Assembly: GCA_947501805.1 (NCBI GenBank) | Contig: CANMXJ010000003.1 | Location: 124,001-188,000, forward strand | Length of the DNA: 64,000 nt | From: an uncultured Sulfitobacter sp. | GTDB lineage: Bacteria > Pseudomonadota > Alphaproteobacteria > Rhodobacterales > Rhodobacteraceae | Reading direction: 5' to 3' | In this document: in pieces, positions 25,622 to 34,876 of the stretch | Position numbering within the stretch: the first letter of the stretch is position 1 | How the letters are laid out: the number at the start of each line of letters is the position of its first letter | Notes under the pieces: model-generated | Seen by the model: the letters and a program-made list of their open reading frames with translations, nothing else | Told to the model about the DNA's origin: nothing | Database searches by the model: none | Made by a program: the position numbers and the translations under genes

Positions 25622-26450
25622 TCGAGAAACTCCGGCAAATATGCCGCGCTTCGGGTGTCAGGGTATCTTCGATTTTGCGTAGCGCATTCAAGTTACTCTC
25701 GATCCGTTGTGAAAACAGACCCTTCAGCACGCCAATCTTGCGCTGGACCTGTGCGCCCATGCCTTGTCCTGCGCCAATCGCGTTGTCGGCATGCTGTCGA
25801 TAGAAAATGGAGGGCAGCCCATTGTCAAAATCAACCAACCCACCGGTAGCTGTAATCACGAGATACAGCCACCAATCATGAGCAAAGACATGTTCCGTTT
25901 TTTGGGCGGCTTTGCTTGCCAGCTTTGTCGCGGCGGAATTCAACATGATTGTATTACCCGAAGCGATATTTTCAATGAGGGCATTTCTCAGGGTGAATGG
26001 GCGGTTTAGACGGGGGGAGGCAATTTGTCGGTCTGTTGCGGGATACCAGTGCCAATGACGTCCACAATAAAGCACGGGCTGTTCTGCAAACACCTGCAAA
26101 GACTGAATGCTGCGCGTGATCTTTTCCGGCAACCAGATATCATCCTGATCTGCAAAGCAGAGATATTCAGAGTCGGTGGCAAAGTCCCTGATCATTGACA
26201 TGTAATTGTCAGAAAATCCCGATTTGGGGCCGTTGGTTATTGTGACTTGGCCAAGGTGAGCTTTCGCAAACTCCTCCAAGATTTGAACGCTTATATCCAC
26301 CGATCCATCATCACTGCAGACAAGATGCCAGTTTTGATGGGTCTGCCTGGCGATGCTGTCCAACTGTTCGGGCAAATGCCGTGCACCATTCAAGACACCC
26401 ATCAGAATGGTGACCTTTGGTTCGGCGTGTATGATGGATGGATACTTCAT
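25503..26450 (-). CDS. Glycosyltransferase family 2 (rhamnosyltransferase-like)
   Basis: A 315-residue GT2 enzyme of the kind often named rhamnosyltransferase. VTILMGVLNGARHLPEQLDS is the nucleotide-sugar region, VCSDDGSVDISVQIL the first acidic site, and CFADQDDIWLPEKITRSI the DxD-type site. The C-terminal GPYRQGRAATFGFWGAAALG is typical of these proteins. ATG at 26450 follows GAGGG, preferred to GTG 26465. Overlaps the downstream GT4 frame, suggesting coupling. dTDP-rhamnose made by rfbCBDA downstream is a plausible donor (inference). Confidence 0.88.
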   Translation of the reverse strand: MKYPSIIHAEPKVTILMGVLNGARHLPEQLDSIARQTHQNWHLVCSDDGSVDISVQILEEFAKAHLGQVTITNGPKSGFSDNYMSMIRDFATDSEYLCFADQDDIWLPEKITRSIQSLQVFAEQPVLYCGRHWHWYPATDRQIASPRLNRPFTLRNALIENIASGNTIMLNSAATKLASKAAQKTEHVFAHDWWLYLVITATGGLVDFDNGLPSIFYRQHADNAIGAGQGMGAQVQRKIGVLKGLFSQRIESNLNALRKIEDTLTPEARHICRSFSNARRKKGFSRVSALRSLGPYRQGRAATFGFWGAAALGRI

Positions 26451-26544
26451 ATCTGATGCCCTCACAACATGCTAAAAAAGTTCACAAATTGTTAAGGGTC
26501 GTGAATTAACTCTCCTCTCCAAAGATGTTCGAAGGAGGGAATGT

Positions 26545-27858
26545 GTGGTTAGAGTTCCGCTGCTGATGTTGGTTAGACGGTTTGGATCAGCTTTGCGAGA
26601 AGAGGGGTTGGCGGCGGCCCTGTTGCGGGTGTGGCGTTACTCGGTGCGCCGGATTTTTGGTCTTGGAGGTAGTATTCTGGGGACAACGGGAGCCGTGGAA
26701 CAGCAGCCACCTGATCGATACCTTCACGGCATTTGGCAGACACTGGCGCGTGAAGACGCATTCCACATCCACGACGCCCCCAGCATCAATAGAGGGCAGC
26801 GACAGATTGCCATGATTGCCGATCTCAATCTGCCGCAATGCCGCAAGTACCGGGTGGAACAGCTTGCTTCTTTTTGGCGAGGACGTGGGGTCGAATTTGA
26901 ATATGCACATTTTGAAGACACGCCACGTGCCGCAAGGATCATGCAAAACGCGACCCATTTGATGGAATACCGTCTGCAAACGGGTCCGGCTGCCGACATG
27001 ATCCGGTACGAGGCGCGCAGACTTCGATTGCCAATCCTATACGATTTGGACGATCCGCTGTTTTCGGTTTCAGCATATGAAACCTATCGCAACATGGAAG
27101 CGGTTGACCCCACTATGAAGGCGCACTTCCTTGCTGAAGCCCCAAAGTATCTCAGCATGATGAATGGCGCAGATGTCTTGTCGGTTTCGACACCCGGCAT
27201 GGCGGCCCATGCCGCGCTGTATTCAGGGCGGCCAATCTTTGTCAGACGAAACTTTGCCGATGCGGAAACCCTTGAAACCGGAACCGTCGCCATGGCGCGC
27301 CAAAAAGCAGATGACGGATTGTTTCGAATTGCTTTTGCCAGCGGTTCCCAGGGACATGAAATTGATCTTGCCGAGATAATGGAGCCTCTGACGGACTTTG
27401 TCCTAGCGGACAGTACGCGGCGATTGATGTTGATCGGACACTTTGATCTGGCTCGTCTTCCCGATCGGCTGAAGCGGCAAATAGAGGTGGTGAAGTTTGC
27501 AGGATACGATCGCTATCTTTCTGCCCTGAGCCGCGCAGATTGCACGGTGTTGCCGCTATGCGATGATATTTTCAACAGATGCAAAAGTGCGGTGCGCGTA
27601 TTGGATGCGGCGTCGGTTGGCGTGCCCGCAATTGTAGGCGCTGTCGGTGATCTCGCCTCTGTTGTTCATCATGAGAAAACGGGTTTCGTTGCGCAAAGCC
27701 AAACTGATTGGATCAATGCACTACGTGACCTTGCCGCTGACCCAAAGAGTGCTGCGCAGTTAGGTCAATCAGCGCGGACCGAATTGGAACAGCGTTGGCA
27801 GGCGTCTGATGAACCTCACATCATTGCGCCAGAGTTGTTGGAGTGGGTAGAGGCATGA
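26545..27858 (+). CDS. Glycosyltransferase (GT4-like)
   Basis: A 437-residue GT-B type protein. The N-terminal half has MIRYEARRLRLPILYDLDDP, a pattern of glycosyltransferases that begin with a long unconserved leader, and NGADVLSVSTPGMAAHAAL. The C-terminal donor domain has FAGYDRYLSALSRADCTVLP and RVLDAASVGVPAIVGAVGDL. No membrane helix. The GTG start at 26545 has an excellent GGAGGG site, and about 90 AT-rich bases separate it from the divergent GT2 gene. It overlaps the next glycosyltransferase by 4 bases. Confidence 0.82.
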   Translation: MVRVPLLMLVRRFGSALREEGLAAALLRVWRYSVRRIFGLGGSILGTTGAVEQQPPDRYLHGIWQTLAREDAFHIHDAPSINRGQRQIAMIADLNLPQCRKYRVEQLASFWRGRGVEFEYAHFEDTPRAARIMQNATHLMEYRLQTGPAADMIRYEARRLRLPILYDLDDPLFSVSAYETYRNMEAVDPTMKAHFLAEAPKYLSMMNGADVLSVSTPGMAAHAALYSGRPIFVRRNFADAETLETGTVAMARQKADDGLFRIAFASGSQGHEIDLAEIMEPLTDFVLADSTRRLMLIGHFDLARLPDRLKRQIEVVKFAGYDRYLSALSRADCTVLPLCDDIFNRCKSAVRVLDAASVGVPAIVGAVGDLASVVHHEKTGFVAQSQTDWINALRDLAADPKSAAQLGQSARTELEQRWQASDEPHIIAPELLEWVEA

Positions 27859-29084
27859 ATACACGCCATATTTTTCTGGCAAACATCTATTTCGCACCGT
27901 TCAGCTATGGCGGCGCAACAGTGGTCGCTGAACAGGTTGCCGCCGCCTTGATCCGGCAAGGTGGCTATCGTGTGACGGCGGTATCGCTGTGTTCGCGGAG
28001 TGATCTTGCTGCGTATACAGTGATCAAGAGCCAGAAGAACGGCATCGTCAATTATCTGATCAATGTGCGAGATAACCGCAGCGGCGCAGATATGTACAAC
28101 AATCCCGAAATTACCGCGCGGCTGGCTGAATTGATCAACGCCCTGGAGCCGGATCTGGTACATGCCCATTGCGTCCAGGAGATCGGGACAGGAATCATTG
28201 CAGCCGCCGAAGCGTCGAGCATTCCGGTTATCTTGAGCGTCCATGATTTCTGGTGGATATGTGAGCGACAGTTCATGATCCGGGTCGATGGAAGATACTG
28301 CGCACAAGATCCAGTAAAGATTGAAAACTGCAAAGGTTGTGTTGAGAATTTTTGGACGGCCAAGGTGCGATTTAGTCATCTGCAAGAGATCGGACAGAAA
28401 GCAGCGCTCGTGACGTACCCATCTGTTTTTGCAAAAAATTTATGCGAAGCTTCGGGGTTCGCACCGGGACGAGGTGTTGTCTGGGAGAACGGGGTTCAAT
28501 TGCCGGAAGCATCGTTTTTTGCCAAACAATCGGCACGGCGCGAGAAAGACAAGCGGATCACTTTTGGCTATGTTGGCGGGCCGACCCAGATCAAGGGCTG
28601 GCCGCAGATCAAGCAGGTATTTTCAAGTCTGAATCGTGATGATTTCCGTGGGCTTGTCGTAGAGGGAAGCCTCGACAAGTCATGGTGGCAGGAACGGAAC
28701 CTAAAAGGTCTGGCAGGTGAATGGTCTGTCTTCTCGCGTTTCAGCCAAGCAGAAATGGATGATTTCTATGCCGAGATAGATGTGCTCTTGTTTATGTCAC
28801 AGTGGAAAGAAACCTTCGGACTTGCGATCCGAGAAGCATTGGCTCGAGGTATCAGGGTTATACAAACAAACAGTGGCGGGACTGTTGAGCATGGTGCAAT
28901 AGAGCCTGAAAAGCTTATTCCGATTGGCGCATCTGCGGACGTTTTGCATGATCAGGTCGCAGCGATCTTGGATCAGAATAAACGCGTTCAAAAACCGCAT
29001 CCGGTCGCCAGTTTTGATGATCAGGCACGAGCGTTTGCAGATCTGGTTGATCAGGTTCTGGACGATCTTGGATGTGCTGCATAA
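27855..29084 (+). CDS. Glycosyltransferase family 4 protein
   Basis: A 409-residue GT4 enzyme. FAPFSYGGATVVAEQVAAAL is the N-terminal motif, DLVHAHCVQEIGTGII and PVILSVHDFWWICERQFM are typical GT4 core strands, and MSQWKETFGLAIREALARGI is the donor-site E-x7-E motif. A CxxC in ENCKGCVENF is common in this subfamily. ATG at 27855 overlaps the stop of the preceding gene (ATGA). The stop at 29084 is 12 bases from the convergent RTX gene. Confidence 0.88.
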   Translation: MNTRHIFLANIYFAPFSYGGATVVAEQVAAALIRQGGYRVTAVSLCSRSDLAAYTVIKSQKNGIVNYLINVRDNRSGADMYNNPEITARLAELINALEPDLVHAHCVQEIGTGIIAAAEASSIPVILSVHDFWWICERQFMIRVDGRYCAQDPVKIENCKGCVENFWTAKVRFSHLQEIGQKAALVTYPSVFAKNLCEASGFAPGRGVVWENGVQLPEASFFAKQSARREKDKRITFGYVGGPTQIKGWPQIKQVFSSLNRDDFRGLVVEGSLDKSWWQERNLKGLAGEWSVFSRFSQAEMDDFYAEIDVLLFMSQWKETFGLAIREALARGIRVIQTNSGGTVEHGAIEPEKLIPIGASADVLHDQVAAILDQNKRVQKPHPVASFDDQARAFADLVDQVLDDLGCAA

Positions 29085-29096
29085 CATTCCGGTTCA

Positions 29097-31817
29097 CTAG
29101 AATACGAAATCGTTTTCATCGAGATCATTCAGGTTTACATTGCTAAGCCGGATCGAACTGCCTGCTCCTGTATTGATGATCACGTCTTGCCCAGACTGGG
29201 TTGCGGCATCGCGGACATCCGACATCCGGTTGAATCCAATCAGGCTTGAGAAATCGAGAACTTCATTGGCATTGAGGGCGTCAAAGTCGCCAACGGTATC
29301 GTTGCCATGCCCTTCGGCAAACACAAACTCGTCAGCGTTGAAACTGCCAAACATCAGATCGTCGTCTTCCCCCCCGATGATCGTGTCAAAGCCTGCGTCA
29401 CCATAGACTGTGTCATTTCCAGTGCCCCCATCAATAATATCATTCCCTTGTCCGCCAAAAAACCGGTCGCCGCCCTCGCCACCCCAAAGGGTATCGTCGC
29501 CTTCCTGGCCAAAGACGCCGTCTCCGGAACCACCTCCAAAGATACGGTCATCGCCGCGCCCACCGAACAAGCGGTCAAAACCGAGGTTGCCGAGCAGGAT
29601 ATCGTTGCCGTCTTCGCCATAGATATTGTCGGACTGGTGTCCGCCGTCGATTACATCATCACCATCGCCACCGTTAAGCAGATCAAAACCGGCGTTTCCA
29701 AAGATTGTGTCGTTTCCGCCTTCGCCAAACACGCCATCGACGCTATAACCAAAGTTGCTACCTGCGCTGAGCCAGTCATCGCCGTCGCCACCGTAGACCC
29801 GGTCGGGCGATGAACCTGCCCAGATGCGGTCATTCCCGCTACCTCCATTGATTTGGTCAAAGCCGTCACCCCCAACAATGATATCATTGCCAGAGCCACC
29901 TGAAAGGGAATCGGCAAATGTGTCGCCCGAAATCGTATCATTTCCGGGCCCGCCGTTAATTGTGTCGAAGCCTGCGGCACCAAGCAGGAAGTCACTTTCG
30001 CCGCCGCCGTCGATAAGGTCATTGCCACCTTCACCATTTACTGCATCCCGTCCGCCGCCTGATTGGATGGTGTCGTTGCCGAGTGCGCCGAACACGATAT
30101 CATTTTGCCCGCCCGGTTGGATGACATCTGCACCATTTGTGCCAATCAACGCCCCGGGGGAACGGTTCAACACATAGGTGGGTTCATTTTGCCAATCTGG
30201 CGACAAACTATTCGGGTCTATCCCCGAGGGATTTTCAATTGCACCGGGATTCGGATCGGGACGGGGGCTGCCTGATCCGCCTGGATATTGGGCAGGGTCT
30301 GTTTGGATGCGATTTCCGGTGATCAAGTTTGCAGTGTTAAAATCCTGCGCAACAAAGCGCGAACCGTCCGAAGAACGAACTTCGAGAACGTCGGCACCCA
30401 GACGGAATTCGGCACCCCAGCTTCGTGAAACAATGGTCATACCACCCAGCCCGCTTGTTTGGCTGAAATCGGTTAGGTCGATCCGGTCAAACCCCATTTG
30501 GAAGTCAAGAATCACATCGCGTGCGCCGTCTTCGACCAGCACAAAGGTATCGCGGCCACCGTCACCGCGCAGGATATCTGTGCTTGCGCCGTCGAGAATG
30601 ATATCATTGCCAAAACCACCGTTCAGTTGATCCGACCCACTGGCACCTGCAAGAACATCATCACCAACAGTTCCGCTTAATGTGCTGCCTGCAGCTTTCG
30701 CACCAAGACTTGCACCAATGTTGGGAAGAGAGATCGAGAATTCGGAAAGATACGGCGCAGATTCGGTTGAGACCCAGAACCGGATTCCTTCTGGCGTTGC
30801 CATTGCATCAATTGAAGTGATGCCGCGCAGGGGCGTGTTGGCCTCGCCGGGCATCGCGTCAATATGCTGCAACCGTCCGCCGGGAAGCATGGTGAATAGG
30901 CTGACACCGCTATCCGATCCCGCAGCAAGAACAAAATTCTGCCCATCCAGTGTGACGCTTGTGACGTGACTTGCATCGGCGAACCGAGTGCCGAGGCCAT
31001 CGATCAGGTGATCCACTGGGATCATGCCATTGGGCGAAACAGAAAATGTGGAAAGGGAATCGCTGCCTGATCCGGCGACCACCACGTATAGCTGTCCGTC
31101 TGCCGCCGAGGTGACGGCAAGCGCACCTGGCTTATCAACCCAAAACCCGTCGCTGATACCAACATCATTGATATGCTGCATCGTCCCGTTGGAGCCTTGT
31201 CTGAACATGCTGACAGTGTCTTCGCTTTGATAGGTTACGAACGCATATGTCTGGCCGTTATGGATCGAAGTGATGATGCCATTTACTTGCTCGCCCTGCA
31301 TTGCGGTGCCTTGGTTGATATTGGAGACATTCAGTGTTGTTCCGGTGCCGAACGAGATATTGACCAACCCGCCCCCGCGCAGGGCACCAAGGCCTGTTGC
31401 GCCATCGCCGATCAATTCCATCTCTGAAAGGCCGCTCAAATTACGGCCCGGCGCAGTGTATGATATGCCTCCGTCAATGGCATTTCCCGCCCCGTTGCTA
31501 TCCAGACGCACGCCTGTCAGCGCAGTGCTGTTTAGCCCCGCCATGTAGAGTTGTTTGCTGCTGCCCAGATCACGCAACACCAGATCGGTCGTTTCCAGCT
31601 GCAGAAGATTGGGTGCAATGCGCCAATGCTGTGCAAGGGATGTGCTGCCGGGGCCACCGCCAAGATCATATGCGGTCAGCCAGCCGTTCCCGCGCGTTGC
31701 GGCAAACAGCATGGGCCCGCCGGAGCCATCGACGATTTCGATATCGTTCAGTCCAACAAGGCCGAATTCTTCTGCTGAATGTAATGCGCCGTGATTGGTG
31801 AATGTCGCTCTGACCAT
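29097..31817 (-). CDS. Beta-propeller / RTX calcium-binding secreted protein
   Basis: A 906-residue acidic protein without an N-terminal signal peptide. Residues 1-370 consist of repeated strands such as YVVVAGSGSDSLSTFSVSPN and FVLAAGSDSGVSLFTML, suggesting a lactonase/YncE-type beta-propeller. Residues 380-430 and 557-830 hold hemolysin-type nonapeptide repeats (GGxGxDxxx). The C-terminal block ending NLNDLDENDFVF is typical of Rhodobacterales type I secretion substrates. It should be exported by an ABC/HlyD/TolC system, none of which is in the window, and fold with calcium outside the cell. Being in the capsule locus suggests a surface or matrix protein. Confidence 0.88.
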   Translation of the reverse strand: MVRATFTNHGALHSAEEFGLVGLNDIEIVDGSGGPMLFAATRGNGWLTAYDLGGGPGSTSLAQHWRIAPNLLQLETTDLVLRDLGSSKQLYMAGLNSTALTGVRLDSNGAGNAIDGGISYTAPGRNLSGLSEMELIGDGATGLGALRGGGLVNISFGTGTTLNVSNINQGTAMQGEQVNGIITSIHNGQTYAFVTYQSEDTVSMFRQGSNGTMQHINDVGISDGFWVDKPGALAVTSAADGQLYVVVAGSGSDSLSTFSVSPNGMIPVDHLIDGLGTRFADASHVTSVTLDGQNFVLAAGSDSGVSLFTMLPGGRLQHIDAMPGEANTPLRGITSIDAMATPEGIRFWVSTESAPYLSEFSISLPNIGASLGAKAAGSTLSGTVGDDVLAGASGSDQLNGGFGNDIILDGASTDILRGDGGRDTFVLVEDGARDVILDFQMGFDRIDLTDFSQTSGLGGMTIVSRSWGAEFRLGADVLEVRSSDGSRFVAQDFNTANLITGNRIQTDPAQYPGGSGSPRPDPNPGAIENPSGIDPNSLSPDWQNEPTYVLNRSPGALIGTNGADVIQPGGQNDIVFGALGNDTIQSGGGRDAVNGEGGNDLIDGGGESDFLLGAAGFDTINGGPGNDTISGDTFADSLSGGSGNDIIVGGDGFDQINGGSGNDRIWAGSSPDRVYGGDGDDWLSAGSNFGYSVDGVFGEGGNDTIFGNAGFDLLNGGDGDDVIDGGHQSDNIYGEDGNDILLGNLGFDRLFGGRGDDRIFGGGSGDGVFGQEGDDTLWGGEGGDRFFGGQGNDIIDGGTGNDTVYGDAGFDTIIGGEDDDLMFGSFNADEFVFAEGHGNDTVGDFDALNANEVLDFSSLIGFNRMSDVRDAATQSGQDVIINTGAGSSIRLSNVNLNDLDENDFVF
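29340..30145 (-). repeat. RTX nonapeptide repeat block
   Basis: About 25-30 tandem GGxGxDxxx-type units encoded by imperfect 27-base repeats, for example GGSGNDIIV, GGAGNDTI-like and GGDGDDVID. On the plus strand they give a periodic pattern of CGCC/TCATTGCC blocks. This is coding repetition, not a CRISPR array. Confidence 0.85.
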
Positions 31818-32030
31818 GTGACTACCCCTATGAACTGGGAACCTAGATGCCCCCCGATCGCGGATTGTGGATGATCGGAAAGTGTCAGTTTTTTGGCGTT
31901 TAGGTCCGATTTTAGATGATCAATGTTGCGTCAAATTTGATGGGACCGTCCGATGGGGTCGTTGGATATTTACGCTGCTGTCACAGGGTTCGCAGCATTC
32001 CGCTTTCATTTACCTTGCAAAGGACCGCCC

Positions 32031-33029
32031 ATGTCTCAGACCTCCCCAACCTTGTCGCTGCCGTACATCCAGCCAGCGCAGGCGCAAAAGCATGTGACCC
32101 ATAACGAGGCGCTGCGGATACTGGATGCCATCACCCAGCTCAGTGTGATCAGTACAACATTGACAGAGCCTCCCGGTCAGGTGGCAAACGGTGACCGTTA
32201 CATTGTCGCGGATGCAGCAACGGGTGCATGGGCGGGTCAGGACGCAAATGTAGCCGTCTGGGTGGAAAGTGCGTGGCAGTTTTTTACGCCCAACGTCGGA
32301 TGGCGTGCTGATATTTCGGGCAGCGGTGAGGAAGTGCGGTATGATGGCACCGATTGGCAAAGCGTAGGCGGTGGTGGAGCAGTTGATCTGCAAAACGTCG
32401 CGTCCGTCGGCATTGGTACAACTGCGGATGCCACGAACAAGTTATCGGTATCCGCCGATGCGACATTGCTGAGTAATGCCGGAGCAGGTCATCAACTCAA
32501 GCTGAACAAGGCAGCCCCGACCGATACTACAAGCCTCTTGTTTCAAACCGGGTTTTCAGGCCGAGCCGAGATGGGAACGGCGGGCAACGATAACTTTTCC
32601 ATCAAGGTCAGCCCTGACGGGAGTAATTTCAAGACAGCAATCCGCACCGATGCAGGTTCTGGCGCCGTTCAATTTCCAAGCGGCCAGTCTTATTTTCAGG
32701 ATGTTTTCATTACTGATGACAGCGCGTGGTCGGTGGATATTCCATGGTCCAACCCCTCACGTATCCTTTTGTGGTTAAGCGTAAACATGGAGGGGCGGTT
32801 TTATCTGGTAGCAATTACGGGAACCCTGACGGGGATGAACAACTTTGGTGAAATGTTCGCTAACCCGCCCGGAACCCTGAACTATATTACCGGTCCGTTA
32901 ACTGGAACGACCGGACCGGCAGGCGGTATCAACCTGTCCATTGACGTGACAGGGAGCGTTCCCAAACTTTTTGTAGAAAACCGTCTGGGGTCAAATCGTC
33001 TGTTTACACTTTCAACACTGGGGAAATGA
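32031..33029 (+). CDS. DUF2793 protein, possible gene-transfer-agent head spike
   Basis: A 332-residue protein. Residues 5-90 are a DUF2793 domain (SLPYIQPAQAQKHVTHNEAL, GDRYIVADAATGAWAG, WQFFTPNVGW). The rest is Gly/Thr/Ser-rich, beta-structured and tail-fibre-like, with SVGIGTTADATNKLSVSADA (a common phage tail-fibre motif) and a hydrophobic C-terminal lobe. I recall DUF2793 from phage-type adhesins and from gene-transfer-agent accessory proteins of Rhodobacterales. ATG at 32031 follows AAAGGA; the earlier frame start at 31953 is not used. Followed by a 54-residue gene 1 base on. The capsule setting fits a protein that binds capsule glycan. Confidence 0.75.
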   Translation: MSQTSPTLSLPYIQPAQAQKHVTHNEALRILDAITQLSVISTTLTEPPGQVANGDRYIVADAATGAWAGQDANVAVWVESAWQFFTPNVGWRADISGSGEEVRYDGTDWQSVGGGGAVDLQNVASVGIGTTADATNKLSVSADATLLSNAGAGHQLKLNKAAPTDTTSLLFQTGFSGRAEMGTAGNDNFSIKVSPDGSNFKTAIRTDAGSGAVQFPSGQSYFQDVFITDDSAWSVDIPWSNPSRILLWLSVNMEGRFYLVAITGTLTGMNNFGEMFANPPGTLNYITGPLTGTTGPAGGINLSIDVTGSVPKLFVENRLGSNRLFTLSTLGK

Positions 33030-33030
33030 G

Positions 33031-33195
33031 ATGAGCAAATCAGAGACCACACTGCCGATCTACCGTAATGTTGATCTGCCCGGATTGGGCCGAATGCAAG
33101 TGCCTGCCCATCTGAGTGATGCCGACGTGCTGGCACAGGTGCTGGGGGCCGATGCAGATGCAACACCAAAGAAGAAAACCAAGAAAAAGCCGTAA
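33031..33195 (+). CDS. 54-residue small protein after DUF2793 gene
   Basis: ATG at 33031, 1 base after the DUF2793 stop (TGAGATG), ending TAA at 33195. The protein begins MSKSETTLPIYRNVDLPGLG, has the motif RMQVPAHLSDADVLAQVLGA, and ends in a strongly basic tail rich in Lys (KKKTKKKP). It is too short for usual ORF cut-offs. Spacing indicates coupling with the DUF2793 gene. I do not recognise the family; a chaperone or attachment partner of the spike-like protein is a guess. The codon frame is clean, with no rare features. Confidence 0.65.
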   Translation: MSKSETTLPIYRNVDLPGLGRMQVPAHLSDADVLAQVLGADADATPKKKTKKKP

Positions 33196-33269
33196 AACCG
33201 GCGTCAAATTGGCGCGTCCATTGTATTGATATTAACAAAGAATAATCCAATGCAGGACGGACCAAATTC

Positions 33270-33839
33270 GTGGATTTCATAACACTCACAAGACTGCCTG
33301 GCGTGGTTTTGGTGAACCCGCCGCGTTTTGGTGACGCGCGCGGGTTCTTCTCTGAAAGCTGGAACCGTAAGAAAATGTCAGACCACGGCATTGATATCGA
33401 CTTCGTGCAGGACAACCACTCAGTGTCAGCCGCAGTGAATACTGTCCGTGGATTACATTTTCAGTCTCCTCCTCATGCGCAGGCCAAACTGGTGCGTTGT
33501 GGACATGGATCACTGTTTGATGTGGCAGTGGATGTGCGCCGTGGCAGCGCGACATTTGGCCAATGGGTCGGCTACGAACTTTCTGCGGAAAATGGGTTGC
33601 AATTGCTGATCCCCGCCGGATTTCTCCATGGTTTTGCAACCCGTGAGCCGAACACCGAAATTATTTACAAATGCAGCGACTACTATGCCCCTGAATGTGA
33701 TGGAGCGGTTCTGTATAACGATCCGGATATCGGGATCGACTGGGGCTTGAGTGGTCCGGCAGTTTTGTCCGAGAAAGATGAAAAGGCACCAATGCTAGCA
33801 GATTTTGAGACGCCGTTTGAGTTCGGAGAGACCCCATGA
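33270..33839 (+). CDS. rfbC: dTDP-4-dehydrorhamnose 3,5-epimerase
   Basis: RmlC, third step of dTDP-L-rhamnose synthesis; a cupin-fold dimer of 189 residues. Family marks are [31 protein letters not shown], the catalytic His in GLHFQ, and [14 protein letters not shown] with the second conserved His-Gly. The start is a GTG at 33270 with AGGACGG upstream. It overlaps rfbB by 4 bases, beginning a coupled rfbCBDA operon. Confidence 0.96.
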   Translation: MDFITLTRLPGVVLVNPPRFGDARGFFSESWNRKKMSDHGIDIDFVQDNHSVSAAVNTVRGLHFQSPPHAQAKLVRCGHGSLFDVAVDVRRGSATFGQWVGYELSAENGLQLLIPAGFLHGFATREPNTEIIYKCSDYYAPECDGAVLYNDPDIGIDWGLSGPAVLSEKDEKAPMLADFETPFEFGETP

Positions 33840-34876
33840 AGATCCTCGTCACAGGAGGAGCCGGATTCATCGGATCCGCCGTAGTAAGGCTTGCGATTTC
33901 TCGCGGTCATCAGGTGGTAAACGTTGATGCGCTGACCTACGCAGGGTGTCTGGCAAATGTGGGGCCCGTATCGGACAGCCCGTTATATGCTTTTGAACAG
34001 GTCGATATTCGTGACCGGTTGGCGCTTGATCGTGTCTTTGCCGAACACAACCCCGATGTCGTTATGCATTTGGCAGCAGAAAGCCATGTAGACCGTTCGA
34101 TTGATGGTCCCGGTGACTTTGTCGAGACAAACATCACTGGCACATACAACATGCTTGAAGCGGCGCGCAGCTATTGGGTGTCGAAAGGCAAGCCGGACAC
34201 ATTCCGCTTTCATCACATTTCAACCGATGAGGTTTTTGGATCGCTGGGTGCGCAAGGATTGTTCACCGAAGAAACGGCCTATGATCCGCGTTCGCCTTAC
34301 TCAGCGTCAAAGGCGGCAAGTGATCATTTGGTCCGGGCATGGCACGAAACCTATGGTTTGCCCGTGGTGCTGAGCAATTGTTCAAACAATTACGGTCCTT
34401 ACCATTTTCCGGAAAAACTGGTTCCTGTGGTTATTCTGAACGCGCTCGCAGGCAAGGATATTCCCGTCTACGGCGAAGGACTAAACGTGCGTGACTGGCT
34501 GTATGTAGAGGACCATGCAGACGCCCTTTTGTTGGTGTTGGAAAAAGGTGCGCTGGGCCGGAGTTACAATATCGGTGGCGAGAACGAGGCGCGCAATATC
34601 GATCTGGTGAGAACCATTTGTGAAATTCTCGACCGTAAACAACCCAAGGACACCGGTTACGCAGAACAGATAACATTTGTTCAGGATCGTGCAGGCCATG
34701 ATTTGCGTTATGCCATTGATCCGACACGCATTCGCAATGAGTTAGGTTGGCGACCATCTGTTACGCTTGAACAAGGGCTGGAACGGACGGTGACGTGGTA
34801 TCTGGAGAACCGGGAATGGTGGCAGGCCTTGCAATCGCGCGATGGAGTAGGTGAACGATTGGGAGTAAAAACGTGA
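33836..34876 (+). CDS. rfbB: dTDP-glucose 4,6-dehydratase
   Basis: RmlB, second step of dTDP-L-rhamnose synthesis; 346 residues. NAD-binding [17 protein letters not shown] at the start, then [12 protein letters not shown], the catalytic [25 protein letters not shown] (Tyr-x3-Lys) and [17 protein letters not shown]. Overlaps rfbC and rfbD by 4 bases each. An extended SDR enzyme; identity secure. Confidence 0.97.
   Translation: MKILVTGGAGFIGSAVVRLAISRGHQVVNVDALTYAGCLANVGPVSDSPLYAFEQVDIRDRLALDRVFAEHNPDVVMHLAAESHVDRSIDGPGDFVETNITGTYNMLEAARSYWVSKGKPDTFRFHHISTDEVFGSLGAQGLFTEETAYDPRSPYSASKAASDHLVRAWHETYGLPVVLSNCSNNYGPYHFPEKLVPVVILNALAGKDIPVYGEGLNVRDWLYVEDHADALLLVLEKGALGRSYNIGGENEARNIDLVRTICEILDRKQPKDTGYAEQITFVQDRAGHDLRYAIDPTRIRNELGWRPSVTLEQGLERTVTWYLENREWWQALQSRDGVGERLGVKT

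Noticed and set aside
29340..30145. Periodic repeats resembling a CRISPR array on the plus strand
   Set aside because: Spacing is 27 bases with degenerate units that encode RTX nonapeptides on the minus strand; no unique spacers and no cas genes.
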